From Armillaria gallica (lineage: Eukaryota; Basidiomycota; Agaricomycetes; Agaricales; Physalacriaceae): a stretch of DNA of 64,000 nucleotides. A program made the translations under genes and the position numbers. The notes beneath the pieces were generated by a model that was not told where the DNA came from, searched no databases, and saw nothing but the letters and a program-made list of their open reading frames with translations. The DNA lies in NCBI GenBank assembly GCA_037576215.1, contig JBANDB010000012.1, forward strand, positions 2,294,001-2,358,000. Direction: 5' to 3'. Numbering within the stretch: the stretch's first letter is position 1; the number at the start of each line of letters is the position of its first letter. Below are positions 22,701 through 35,262 of this stretch, piece after piece.

Positions 22701-25700
22701 GCTATACTTGTCAGGAGAAGTTCGATGCTCCAGCTGGGTAAACCAGGGACTACCTTCGGAGAAATTTGCTGACATGAGAGTAAGCCGCTGACCATGTCTA
22801 TACGCTCGAAAACTGACGCATGATGGACTTCATGGAAGTCATTCAGAGATCGCTTCTTCGTAGATAGGCCGTCCTTGCCCGGCATCCAAAGGCAACGTGC
22901 CGACCAAAACGGTGGGGAATTGGCTCGTTTAACCCCATCATGACTATAAGAATGTCCGAGAAGGACCGGACTTCGACGAGGGCCCTGTCGTACTTGATTA
23001 GCGCTAAGGTCGAGATAAAAGTCCATAGATAGGCCAACGAACTCCAAAAACGTCGTCTGAAGGAGCTCCGTGTAAAGGCAGGGTTCCGAAGTGACAAGGT
23101 GATGGGCATGTGCTCATTCAACCTGTACGTCTTTTGAACTACGGGCGAGGTGGCGGTCAGAGAACAAGACTCGTCATTAATTTTACGAACCTCTCACGAG
23201 GAACCGGAACAAATATAGCTGACGTGATAACATTCCTCATGCGTTAGCTATATTTTAGAGTGTAGCGTGGGTTTTCAGCCGCGACGTAAAGTTCATGGCG
23301 GAGACAGGCTACACGAGCGACGCCACTCTCTCAAGACATATGTTCTAAGTCCCCACCTAATATTCCTAATTCGGACCACTGTCGCTTCTCGACTTGCTTT
23401 GCATGACTTTGCATGAGATCGCAGTTCCTCGGGCCGGCTGTACCCCGAAAAATAACCGAAGGGTAAGCCCAAAGTTACCTCTAGAATACACATTGTACCC
23501 ACCAAATGTTTCCCTCGGTACCGGCTGTGTATTTCGTAGGAACGTTGTACCACCTGATTGCATACTTAGAATTTTCTGTTCGACTTGTTCTGTCTAAACC
23601 ACTGCCGGGCCGCCGGGCCACGATACGCGAGCAATATAGATAGATCTGGAATGTGGGTCAGTGAGATCGGGCCAACTTGAAGGGAGCCTATGGGAGGACC
23701 CCAACAACCAAGCCGAAGCTGCAACGAAGATAATATTAGCTGGTCCTCAGACACCTTCGGTGAGATTTCGGTGGGTCATCCCCCGTGAAACAGGCGAAAA
23801 TCGATGAGAAGGTTGGGTCATAGGGTGCCTGTAAAGATTGTTACTACACGAAGCGGCGGTTGGAGGCGGAACTTCCCATCATTTCCGAGGTGTGTAGAGA
23901 AAGCGGCCGAAGCAGGCAATCTCATAGTCCAAGGTTCGGAGCGTAGGGCCGCAAGTTAATGAAAAACGCGTGGACGACGACTACCTATGACGCTGGGGGC
24001 CATCTCCAAGAATAGCGAGACGATGCCAATGATAGCTCAGTGTGTTCATTAATAGCTCTGCCAAAGATACAGAGCTAATTCGAGCCTATTAACCGGTCAT
24101 GAAAAAAAATGAGGAAGCACAAGGGTGCAATGTGTAACCTTGATTGTAAACCGAGTAGTCGTTTCTGAAAGATGAATGAAGGAATTCTGAAGGCCAATTT
24201 TGAAAGGATGCATGAGCTAAACATAGCATGTCTAACAATATACGCAGTGAGGTCAAAATTGACACTACTTGGAAACCATAGAAGTCTCCTGAGGTGTCGT
24301 CGCAACATACGACCGATGCGGTCGTCGCCAATAAAGCCCGTTGCCCGCTGCGCAGTAACGACAGTGCTAACTATAGAGAAGAAATTAGACTTTAATTGTA
24401 CTTCACGGCAGAGAAGACATACTCCAATGCTAACAATCCTCTTCGCAGTCGCATGCTACATCCCGCAGCTTTCGAGAAATGATATAAGTAATGATCCAAG
24501 TTTCATTTGAGCCGATGCTGTTAAAACTCCGATACCTACAATGATTGTGCGGCAACTGCGGCTTTCCACTCACCAATGCCACCTCTGAGTCCCTCATTTC
24601 CAACGAAGAGCCATAGATCAAGCTCAAAAGACTAAGCCGCTGCTCGATATAGTAGTCGTGGCTAATGGAATCTCGGGGTCCAGTGATGCTAGAAACGTTC
24701 GAGGTCATCCTCATGGATGTTGAATAACTCCTGAATGAATTGAACGAACATCTGCTACGTGTAACGTACAGCAAGTTACCCGTCCATCGTGTTTCTTCTT
24801 ATCCAAATGGTAACCTGCAAGAGAAGACGCAAATTGATTTCACTGGACGCGCATACACTAATGTTAAAACACATACATACATTCAAGGAGGGTCTCGGCG
24901 CTTGTGGCGGTGGCGGGGTGCGCCTGGAGAAACGAGGGTCGGCTTAAGGGGAAACAGGGCGGACGGCGAATGCTGAAGTCATGTCAATGGAAAATAATCG
25001 GAGTTCCTAGTATTAAAAATATATGATTCGAAGAGCCGAGGCGATCAAAGCAAAGCGTCTAAGAACGCAGCCAGTGAGTAATCGCATCCCCTTATCTTAC
25101 GATGTACCAGTGCGGTTGACGGATGAATCGTCGAAGCGGTGGACGCGGTGATGAAAGTAAGCACTATACATATTATTATTACCATGCCACAGGGCATCAA
25201 AAAAATCAATCAAACGTCTTATGGAAAGATATGACGCTTGCAGGCGGCACCGGTATATCCCGTCGACGTGGTAGGGTCCTTCGGGGTCCCATTGCGAAGG
25301 CGGGATGATTGATCATTGTGTTCGCTTGATACAAACCTAGTTAGCGCACGTTCGTATTGCCAATAAGTATAAATATTCTCGTGGTCCCAAAATAGCTGCA
25401 TGGACTGGTGTAGGTGACAAGTTCTGTATCCGAACCTGGATGGTAAGCAAGGGTTGAAGAGTGTGTTTCCAAAATAACGCAACCCGACGATAAGGAAGAG
25501 ATGTTTGGCGAATGAAAGCGGCACACGTAGACTTGATCTTTCCACGGGAGGTGTGAAAACTGGATATCTCCGAGGACGGCAAGTTATCGAATGTCCAGGC
25601 GAACCGAGCATCCTTAGCCGGGACGCCCTGTATTATAATCGTTACTGAATTAGAGTGAATTGCTGCCACCACTTACGATACGCATTGATGAATGGTATAG

Positions 25701-28344
25701 AAAAGAACTGTCATAAGTACTCCGCTAAGCTATTTCGAGAGCGATCCGCGAATCAAAAAAAGTTGGGCAGAGTCCATCGAGTCGTATTTCGTACTTGTAT
25801 GCGGACTTTTGTGCTTCGTTGTGCTTGCGGCGGGCTGGTGGCGTCGATTCAGTTTTAAATCAAGAAGAAAAAACGGATAACGCACAAAAGCAACTTGTCC
25901 TCTGAACGTCATTAATCCTTCCAGGGCGTTCTTATACAATGAATCATCAAACGGGTGCCTGTCAATGTCACCAAGTTGAGCATCCTAAATGTTCATCACT
26001 CAAAACTGATTCTCAAAAGGTTTATGAAGATGGGTATCGGTCGCAAGAGAGCCGGATAACAAACCACGTACCCGAGGTACTTGCGCGGGGCAGAGCGAGC
26101 AAATAAATGCCTGGGAAGATTCAGCCATAATGCGAGTATTAAAGCATACATTCATCTGATAAACAGAACAGGATCAAAACGGGAACAAGGTGATGAGATT
26201 TCATGAAGAGCCAGTAAACGCACCATGATACGAAGCACAGATGGTACCGTTCCAAAATGCGTTATCGCCATCCCATGATAGCCACCGCAGAACAAGCGAG
26301 TGCTGTGCAGCATATGATCAAGAAAGAACCTGCACACTATGGGGAGGAGGGGCAGAAGTTCGTGTTCATGCGAAAAACTCGCGTCACGAGTATATAACCC
26401 ACCCCAGAACCGAGATGACGTCGACCAGTCCAGACTACAGACCCGGCATCTTGAATATAAAGAAGAGCCTAAGGGACGCAGGGCGCTGTACCAAGAACCA
26501 AGAGGTAATTTTGCCGGCAGGGCCAAGACATTGGAGGGATTTTCGCGAGTCATAATTCACGTCACGAGCTCGGAGCCGCGAAGTGAAAGGTGCCTACCAA
26601 GTATGAGTCATAGAACAACAGCCACTTTTTCTTGGCAAACGACATTTGAAGAGCGATGGTACCGGGGGTCCAATCACAGCGACGATATTTAATAACGGAC
26701 GTTGTATATGCCCATATAGACCGCCATTCGCACACTCCGAGGGTCGTATGACCACACTAGGGTGTTCTCCCACTATGAAACGACTGTAGTGTGATCGAGG
26801 GATCATCGCTGGATCGGAGGGGGGAGGGGAACTGCATGAAACTTTAGTTTAGGGGAAGCGCTGAACGAAAAAGAAGACGAATATGTTATTCTAGTCGTGT
26901 GCGGTCAATGCCAAAGTAATAGCCCAAAGGTGCTCCGGGTCGATCTTGACAAGCAGAGCTGGGGTGGATGGAGCAGCGGTCATTTGAGCTCCTTCTGAGG
27001 GCTCAATGTGGCTCGATGTCGCCTTCAAGCTTGCAGCTCCAAGCTCCTAGTCCCCAGTGCTCTTAATGAGCGTGACGTCATTTTCAATCGAGTGGAATGG
27101 AATATGAGATTGGATAACACCTTTTTTGAAATCCTTGGAGTCCTGATTGTCGTTGCATTTTGATATTGCCAGAGAAGTGATGAGTTTCGGGGGTACGAGG
27201 ACAGAAGAGCGCATACTTAGGGTACGCTGCATCAGTGTAGACAAGAGTCTTCAAACTTTAGACCTCGCGATAACCATGACGCAGGCGCAGTTCTGGTCTC
27301 GACTCTAATGGTACTATTTTCAGAGATGGAAGATTCATGAAGTGAAAGGCAGGCTTACCACCGAGTCGCGTGCTCAATAGCATGGCTGTGTGCAAATTAA
27401 TCTCGCAGAATTACAATTCGCGCGCACAGCCTTCTAGAGAGAAAATTCACCTCTTCTGGTTGTGATTGATTTCATGATCTTTTCGCCTTTGCATAAGATC
27501 CGGGCGGCCTCAGACATAAGACAATGTACCCTGGACATAAAGCATTGGTATAAAAATCACGAGGTCGTCACGTACGGGTGGAGAAAGGAGAGCCTACAAA
27601 TTCTGTGCGCGGGTGATCAAGATAAATCAAACAAACAACACAGGAGAATGCGTCTGCTTATCAGACCACGGTGAGAGATCAATAGCGCTAACGTATGAAG
27701 TTATAGACCGGGCATACAAAGTGGGAATCTGCGCGAGAAAATCGAAGCCCTTGTCGAGGAATGGAAGGGGTTCTGGTTTATCGATGGCGCTAATCGACAA
27801 ACCCATCAGGTCAAGGGTGAGGCGTGCTATCCTCGAGGACTTTCTGATGCTGGCGCTGCGAAAATCAGGATTCAAGATCAAAGGGGTCACTACTGGAATT
27901 CGAATTCGAACAGCGTTACGGCTTGGGTCTCTGATAAGCGGGCCCCGCCGATTATTTACGGTCTCATATAATTCGTAGGAGGTGAGGGGTTACGGGGTAT
28001 CTGGAGGCGGTACTAGGAGCGGATAGCGGGCGGAACCTGTCTTGTCTGGGACGCAGACACTCACCGTCACGCGCCGTGACAATAGATGACGAAGGCAGCG
28101 GCATAAGCAGCGAAAGTCACACTGCAATTTATTACAGCCAAGACAACATGATCGCCGTCGCTACGGGCCAAAGTCAGACGAAACATAACCCATGAAACCC
28201 CGAAATATGTTGCAGAAAATACAGTATAGACGATGCACGATGAGCAGGGAGGGGATGTGTGATGATATCTGTATAACTAAAACTACGATACGCTAGAGAT
28301 GATAACCCAAAAATAATATAATTGCAGTGTATGTAAAAATGCAG
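19777..28344. other. 8.6-kb gene-poor stretch, no recognised gene
   Basis: No protein family, RNA or clear repeat is recognised. Open frames are short; the longest, 22289-23047 on the minus strand (252 codons), has no known motif. From about 24 kb the + strand is purine-rich: 36, 39 and 40 purines of 60 in the lines starting 24121, 26461 and 27541. That bias is what a decayed coding region on the + strand would leave, but I cannot name a source. AT content looks ordinary, so heavy C-to-T decay is not evident. Confidence 0.5.
27699..27971 (+). other. Protein-like open frame in the gene-poor stretch, possible gene relic
   Basis: After a TGA near 27695 an open frame of about 90 codons runs to TAA at 27971 and reads like a normal protein (LREKIEALVEEWKGFWFIDG, then KIRIQDQRGHYW). 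Two frames just upstream (27462-27674 and 27613 on) are also protein-like, as if one coding sequence had been broken by frame changes. No family is recognised and there is no good start. Given as a relic candidate only. Confidence 0.2.
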
Positions 28345-29508
28345 TCAAGTCGCCAACTTGTGTCGACTTATCTTCTCGACGCCTGCCCCGAGTACTGTCT
28401 TCCGAGCGGCCTCGTCGTCCTCCGAATCCTCTTCTCCTTCACTGTATTCCTCTTCGTGACTGTCTGAATCGTCGTCTTCCGCGTCGGCGTCCGTTGATTG
28501 CTCCTGTCGCATTGCAAAGGCGGCAGGCAGCGTCACGGCGCGTAAGTTGTGCTCGCCATTAGGGGATGGTATAGACGAACGTGTTGGATGATTTGTTGGC
28601 GTTGGTAGAGACGATGATGATGACGGGGACGTTGGAGCCGGTGGTGACGATGCCCGCTCCGCTTCCTGTGCTGCTGCCTGCTCCTTCTCCTTGGCCTCAA
28701 GCTCCTCACGCGCCTTCCGCTCCCGCTCCTCCCGGCGCTTCTTTACCCACGACATCCCGCCACCGTCATCATCGTCCCGGTCGTCACTCTGCAGTTTACC
28801 CACATCTTCCCGCCCGCCTCCCTCGACGACTTGACGGAACCCATCCCGCCATACCCCCATTCAACAAACTCTGGCTCGGCATCTGGAGCGTTAGCAAAAG
28901 ATTTCTTTCTCTTTGCGCCTTCTTTTGACCATAGACCCGCCCATTGAGCATTCGCGTGCCTTTCGCCGGGTTTGACGTGTGTATAGTGGCTAGGAGGCCG
29001 TCCGTTTTCCGTGGCGGAGGCGCTCGTCCCTTCCGCTGCTGTTTTGGAACATATGATTGCGTACTCTGGGATCTCCACAGCCCAGCGTCGGCACTAGTAG
29101 TGCACCCTGGGCTTGAATAACGAGTCAGTGCATGCCCGTTCTCCTTTTCACCTCCCCGGAACAACTGAGACTTAGCAATCTCGGCGTAGGGAGGCTCATG
29201 GTTCCAGTGAGGCTTTGCGTAGGTGTAAGCGAGTGCAAGGAGCTAGAAGCTGAACTCGACTGCGAGCCCCCTAGGCATTTCTTCTTTCTCGGAAACGCCC
29301 AGAAGGATGCTCGAGGAGATGGTTCCTGTTGGGATGTAGAAAGGGCAGATATCGAAGGCGGTGATATACTGGTAGAAATGTCGCTCGCTGTGTCGGACGA
29401 CGGTGGGAAGGGTGGTGAGAGCTCTGTCTCAGACTCGTCGTCGTCGACGACGTCGGGTTGCTGGCGTGGATCGGGTAATGGCGCGAAACGTATTTTGGCT
29501 GAGGACAT
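28345..29508 (-). CDS. Conserved-looking protein of unknown function, 352 residues
   Basis: Three exons (29508-29152, 29093-28836, 28788-28345) can be joined by a 58-base and a 47-base intron with proper phase; other frames stop. The N-terminal third is Ser/Pro-rich and ends in a basic patch (FWAFPRKKK). The middle holds the most structured part: CRRWAVEIPEYAIICSK, then HYTHVKPGERHANAQWAGLW and FANAPDAEPEFVEWG. The last exon starts acidic, then has a charged helix (MSWVKKRREERERKAREEL) likely to form a coiled coil, and ends in a long Glu/Asp/Ser tail with KISRHKLAT. I do not recognise the family. The compact intron pattern and the Trp/Pro-rich core argue for a real gene. Alternating basic and acidic low-complexity parts suggest a nuclear or RNA-linked role, which is a guess. 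Confidence 0.72.
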
Positions 29509-32500
29509 TGCAATGATAGTGGTTCGTGGTAGTAGAGGTAGAGGTGTCTGACCTTTCCCGGATGATGGCCTTTCTCTTGTATAAGTACGATGACTGAATT
29601 TCTTCTTGGCGTTTATTTATTACGTTTGAGTTTCCGGGGTCTCGATCCCGATCAACCGAGACCGTTTTGGGAAGGCCTTTTTTGATTCCGTGAATCGAGA
29701 TCTCACTTTCGACTTTGCGGCGTTGCTGCGACCAATTGGAAGCGCACAGAAGACGACCCTCGAGCCCTTGTCGCCTCTGTCTCGCTTTTGTTTATTTGCC
29801 CTCCATGGTTATTATATGTTATCCACCAAAGATCCTCGGCTTCCTTCTACTACCCTGGTTCTGCCTCCGTTCCTTACGTATCAATCATCAACTCCCGCTC
29901 CCACTCGTAGTCGTCTTTCCTTATCACAGATGAACGTGCGCCCGTTCACGCACGCACCTCCGAGTTTATCTATTCATATACTGATAACAGCATCCAGCCG
30001 CGTCCACCGCCCGGATCCATCAGCGCCTACATCTCAAATTCTTCCATTGCCAACTGATTCACGACGTGCAGTTCTGTAGGTTGATTCAAAAATCCAATAT
30101 TGATGTCACTTCCATCCGTCTTCCGTTCTCAGGGCCCTTTCTCTCGTCCTTCCAGGGACGTGAAATTTTCTGCCCTTGACAACACACGCATATGGGTAAT
30201 ACGCTTATCAGATCTCTCACACAAGCTTTTAAAGCTATAGCTGATAGATGCCCCTTTAACCACCCCTTCAACGCAGTCGCGGTGATTCAAACATCGGCGA
30301 ATATGTGTTGCGCTCGCTTCCAGTTGTAAATTTTCTACAGTCATATTAACGTTTTCAGAAGATAGCTGTTAGCAACCGATGGCCGGTAATCGCTCTTTGG
30401 GCTAGACCGTTTGCGCATGAACCGCCATCAATCACCAAGTGCTCAACATTTCGAGGGATAGAACGACTACAGGCTCCTTCGAGATTTCGAATCTTCGAGA
30501 CAATGTACTTCGCTTGGTCTTCGGTGACCTGTGTCGTGTGATTACCTGTTGAAGCACGAGGACTGTCGAAACCAACGGTCAAATACCAAATGTCCGAAAC
30601 TATATCGTACCCCACCTAGCGTCGCTAGTGAGGATCATAAACCTTGAACTGTTGTGTTTTCATGTGATCTTCCCTCCTCGCTCGTTATCAGTGACTGTCA
30701 TCTTCAGACCATCGTTATTTGGAATACCCGGATGACTGTGCCGTATGTCTTATTGCTCGTACCTTAATGCTGGCTTCCTCCTAAAATCGAAAATGCTGTG
30801 GCAACGATACTTGGCATCGCCGGCCGCTTTGCTCGTTCTCAGGCTCTACTGATCTAACGCAGCTAAATTCTACTAACTCTCTGCTAGTATTCTGTCGACC
30901 GCAGTACCCGATGCCTCCAATGCATCACCCTTACGCCGACAAGAGTGCTCTCCCGCCCTATCCGCCATATTTTTAGCCCGTCGCCTGGTCTTGGTATGCT
31001 TGGTATGTTGATCATCATTTCCGCGGGCGTTCAAACCGCTTCTGTGCCTTGGCGAGTTATTACATGTTCTGCCGGCACCGTAGTTCATGACCACACAGTC
31101 AAGTGTCTCGAATCGGTTGTGTCTTAAGTCTGGAGGCGGGTCAGCGGGTTAGACTAGAGGCGCAGCCGTAACTCTCCAGAGAGAGACTACCAATTCCCTA
31201 GCCTCGCCAAGTTCCCCGCGTCCCGTCTGGCTTGGGTTTCCATTTCGGCCGCACACTCTTCTGTATGTCCAAATATTCGTCCTTCAGGCTTCCTGGTAGA
31301 ACTGTTGACTAGGCCTTTGGTTACCCAAACCGGAGTTTTCCAAGAGTTGTGCTGTCTTTAGCACCGTTTAAGTTATTTCGAAGTCTTCTTGGCTTTCACG
31401 ACCCCGTAACCGTTACAATAGATTCAGCCATCCGTAAACTGATGTTGAACCTACCACAACTATGTCTAGTCTTCCTTTTACTTTGCTCCGGTTGAACATT
31501 GTACTCTTCGAGAACTTGTCGCTCACATGACCGTTGCCGGCGTCTTTCTAGCCCGCCCGAACACATTCAACAGCAAGCTGCGTATCCTTTCCTTATCCTT
31601 TCCGTTGTCTTACAGTTCTACACAATATACAGCTTGCTCGTGGCGTACAAGTGCGCATGCTTTCCGGGACCTTCCCGCACCTGTCGGTCCCATGCACGGT
31701 GGGTACATTCAATCTTCCTAGTGTCTCCCGTATTCATACCATTCCATGATGCAGGTCTCATGACATGAAATTAATATAACAGCTCTAGGGTAAGTTTCGT
31801 GTCGAAGGCCAAGACTGCGCGGCAGTTAAATGCGTTCAATTCCCCAGGTAAGTCATGTTGTACTACTACTTCCGCAAATAAGATTCGTTATCGATTTTTA
31901 CAGCTTCATTATCGATGGGCCACGTCTGTCCACATGCCTACCTGCACTTAGGCGTCATTTATACAATATTATCCTTCGTAATATTCACATCAGTCTCACA
32001 AAAACTGTCGTTGCTTCATTGTAGCACCGTTTCTCTGCCCTGTTGACATTGCGCAACTCGCCTACTCATCACCTTTCTCAAATTCTGCTTCGGCTCCGTG
32101 TCAAGCTTATTCAATGAAAAAACACATATGTATGTACCTTGTTTTTTCTCTGTGACAAAGGACCCGTTTATCCAGCGCTTAGATAACCTTACTCGTCCCG
32201 AGGGTATGCCTATTCTTATTTTCAACTCCCAATTCGAACGTGCGTTTACAGGCCAAGACACTACTAGTCTATTCGAGGAATACTGCATACTACGTCTCAC
32301 CCTGCTGTATTCGGACCCCCCGGACTGCTTCGCACGACCCTGCGGTGCCCCCTTGTAGGAGGAGTCTCACGACCACACCGGGTTCATTACTTCTTAAACA
32401 GGGGAGGAGGAAATTTGTATAACTGGCATGATTGTGTTGACGACCGCCCACAGCCCTGTATAGCTGAGAAACGTGAGGTATGTGCGGCTGTTTTATCTAA

Positions 32501-34123
32501 CTTTATCTTAAACTTGACTATCGGAAGCGTATTGAGCAGGTTATCTCCTCTCTTTAAGTATGTCTCTTATCTCTTTGAATTTGAGGTTCTCGGGCCATCG
32601 TGACGTCAGATGTCAACTTTTAGTGTACTCTTTCGGAGGATGGCATCTCTTCGTCATGGCGCTGTCATTCGTGGACTCCAATGATCCCATCGCCTCGGAC
32701 AAATATATTCGGTCATTCTCGTATTCCCGCCCTGCTTGGCGGCTTGGCTTGTAGATCGTTAGCGGCCCCGGCAGTGCCTGCGCCACATTCGCTCGGTATG
32801 TCTTCTCGGACCTTGAGCTTCGTAATTAACGAAAAAAATCCTAACGGCGCAGAGGACCCGGAACTCGATTATACGGCCAGCCTCCTCCAGTCTCTCCGTC
32901 GGGAAATATCGGTTTGTCAGACTGCTTAGTATGAGTTCCGTAAATGATGACGCAGACCTCTCGATGGCCTTTGAAATAACGTACACCAAGTCCGGTATAC
33001 TTATCTCTTCATCGAGCGGCGTGTCTTCTCGCGTCTTCTCTTAATTCACGCGTGACGTATGCGCGTCTTGGCGATCTTTCCTAGAGGTGGAATCACACTG
33101 ACCCTGCAACGAGAACATCTGAACGGCTTGCTAGTCCGGTGGCGGTGGCGACGCCGTTCTGTATCTGATGCTAACATCATTTTCTTGCGACTGTGGGAGG
33201 GAGAAGGTCTAGGCCACTGTTCGTTAAGAGTTGACGTTCAAACCGCGGCACTGTACGAGCCGACTAGACGTTCGGTCTAGGTTTGTGGTTCTGGGGGATA
33301 GTGCGTTTCCGTCGACCCGCAAAGTGAGTCGGGTTTCGAGGGATGCCGTGGTTCATCTATTGCAGGACGAGCGCGTCTGCCGTTTACCGCACGATTCCAG
33401 GTCCTTGTTTGAGTCCCCCAGGGACTGGAGAGTAAATCCAAGTTCGGTTCTGCCCTGCCAAGTTCGAGTCGCTACCCCACAAAGCTTCATCGTTCTACGA
33501 TCAGTGATCAAGGGAAATCAGATTTTCATCTTGACGAACGAAAACTTAGCGGCAAGAAGCGAAGCCGTATATGGTCACGGTGATGCTTCTGGGTGCTACA
33601 GCAGATTTGAGGGGTCAGACGTTGCGAGACTTCAATGACGCCCTTCTGTGATGGCGGGAAGAGCAGAGTATTGAACCTATGGAGACAGAAAGGAATAGAT
33701 AAGGGCGGTAACTGTAAAACTTCCGGTAGGATGGCGAACGAGGCAGAGAATAGCAATACTAGCACCGAGCGTCTAGATTGTACCGTGGTTCGGCGCCTCG
33801 AATCATGATCTTGCTGCCGCTCCAGACAGCAATGGTTTAGGATGGTTGAGCACTGAAGCTTTAGCTTGATTATGAAAACCACTGGAAGTATCAATGTTCT
33901 GACTGCCTGTATTTCTCGAGTTTGAAAGACAGTCCAGTAACTGGAGAGCAGTAAGTATTATTCAATATACTTGTATTAACTCCGTGTCACTAGTGCCAGA
34001 CATATGTATAGTAATTTATTCATTCTTAGATAATTCAAGTCTGGATGGCTCGGCGGTGGTGGATGGTCACTATTTGGTCACTGTCAAAGAGAATATATAT
34101 ACTCTGATTTCAACATATATGTT
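29509..34123. other. 4.6-kb gene-poor stretch up to the tRNA gene
   Basis: No recognised gene. The first 500 bases are CT-rich and may hold the promoter of the minus-strand gene ending at 29508. From about 30.7 to 33.4 kb the + strand is pyrimidine-rich (23, 25 and 23 purines of 60 in the lines starting 31501, 31321 and 32701), the reverse of the bias at 24-28 kb. Open frames on both strands are short and without motifs. Confidence 0.5.
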
Positions 34124-34216
34124 GCCCGCATAGCTCAGTGGTAGAGCATTGTACTTATGAGGATAAATAATCCATGCGATATGCAAGGGTCTCCAGTTCG
34201 ATCCTGGGTGGGGGCA
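34124..34216 (+). tRNA. tRNA-Ile (anticodon UAU) with a 21-base intron
   Basis: Folds as a cloverleaf. Acceptor 34124-34130 pairs with 34209-34215 with one G-G mismatch, followed by discriminator A34216. The D stem is GCTC/GAGC, with box A starting TAGCTCAGTGG. The anticodon stem is TTGTA/TGCAA around loop CTTATG plus A, giving anticodon TAT for the codon AUA. The T arm is TCCAG, loop TTCGATC, CTGGG. A 21-base insert sits after position 37, the normal place for a nuclear tRNA intron; tRNA-Ile(UAU) genes are commonly intron-bearing in fungi. A T-run follows six bases downstream. Confidence 0.9.
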
Positions 34217-34220
34217 TTTA

Positions 34221-34224
34221 TTTT
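34221..34224 (+). terminator. RNA polymerase III T-run after the tRNA
   Basis: Four T residues four bases beyond the discriminator of the tRNA gene. This is the minimum Pol III stop signal; a longer T-run is not seen nearby. Confidence 0.6.
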
Positions 34225-34394
34225 GGCCAACACGAGGTAAAAGCCTCTGTTAAATTTTTGACGAGAGACTCAGAGAGATTCAAGTCGTTTGCTCTTCTTA
34301 GGTGATGGAGAATCCTGGTGCGCCTTTCTGCCGATTTTTTTCTTGCTCACCTGTATATTTCCGATTATTGATATATCGGGCTTGAAGACGATCA

Positions 34395-35262
34395 CGTGGG
34401 TCCTCGTGGCCGTTCGCGCTGCTTCTGGGGATATCATCAATTGCCAGTGATCATTAAACAGCGAATAACGGGCACTGTGGGAATCAACTTTGGTACAGCT
34501 CTAAGGAATCGTTAAGGATGTTAATTTCCTTTATTTACAATTTTACATGCTGTCAAACTAGCAGCCTCCCTATGAGTAATTATCATCCGAGTGTAATGGC
34601 ATTACATGAGGCAAGGTGTAGCACCCAACTTCTACCCTTCAAAGCCTAAGGAAAATCCTCTCCGACTGTGGTGGCCCTGGGACACAGGTAAATACAACGC
34701 AGTCCAGTTGTAAAACCTTACAGATTTCGAATAGACGAAAGTGTCCAACATGTCGCCGACACACCTGATGTCACATGACTTCTATCCCCACCGCTATAGC
34801 ACGATGGACTGAGCGTAGTTCCAGTACGCTGCTTCCGAGGACGCCATCAACTGCCTGTGATTATAAAAAGCACCGTGGGATCCTTCTGTGAAGTAACTTA
34901 GCGGTTATGCTGGTCCGTGATGCAGGAATAAGGAAGCTTTCCGTCTTGCATTTACATACTCTTAGTCCCCCTCATCTGCTTCGAGAAATTCTTATCCCAC
35001 ACTGATGCTGCATGAGGCAAGGCAGTGAGTGATGCACCGCCTCTACCTTTCAAATTCCAGGGCAATTCTCCCACCAGCCGCTTCGAGTGGAGGCCCGGGG
35101 ACACAGGGTAGATATAATGCAACTCCACATTCCCCGTAACCCCGATTTTTGAACCCTACGGGATTTCGAATAGACACAAGCGCCCAACATTGTCGCTGAC
35201 ACACGATACCGCATAACTTCTTTCCCCGCCAACAGAGCACGATGGACTGAACGTAGTTGCAG
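34395..35262. repeat. Two diverged tandem repeat units of about 410-440 bases beside the tRNA
   Basis: The segment 34395-34820 recurs at about 34821-35262 with small insertions and many substitutions. Shared blocks in the same order include GCTGCTTC (34418 and 34828), CATGAGGCAAGG (about 34605 and 35010), ATTTCGAATAGAC, CCAACAT-GTCG-GACACAC, and a block starting GCACGATGGACTGA (34799 and 35237). Spacing between matching blocks grows from 410 to 438 bases. There is no long open frame. They may be LTR remnants or a small satellite; elements that target Pol III genes would fit the position 180 bases behind the tRNA. Confidence 0.75.

Noticed and set aside
22289..23047. 252-codon open frame on the minus strand, the longest in the gene-poor stretch
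   Set aside because: No known motif, composition like translated non-coding DNA, no splice partners that extend it, and overlapping open frames in other phases.
26240..26695. Overlapping protein-like open frames on the plus strand
   Set aside because: Purine-rich DNA makes hydrophilic readings in all frames; no motif, start or splice pattern supports a gene.
29132..29551. Plus-strand open frame of 139 codons
   Set aside because: Antisense shadow of exon 1 of the minus-strand gene at 28345-29508, which has proper introns.
29690..30079. 129-codon plus-strand open frame upstream of the unknown gene
   Set aside because: Pro/Ser/Thr-rich reading typical of CT-rich leader or promoter DNA; no conserved motif.
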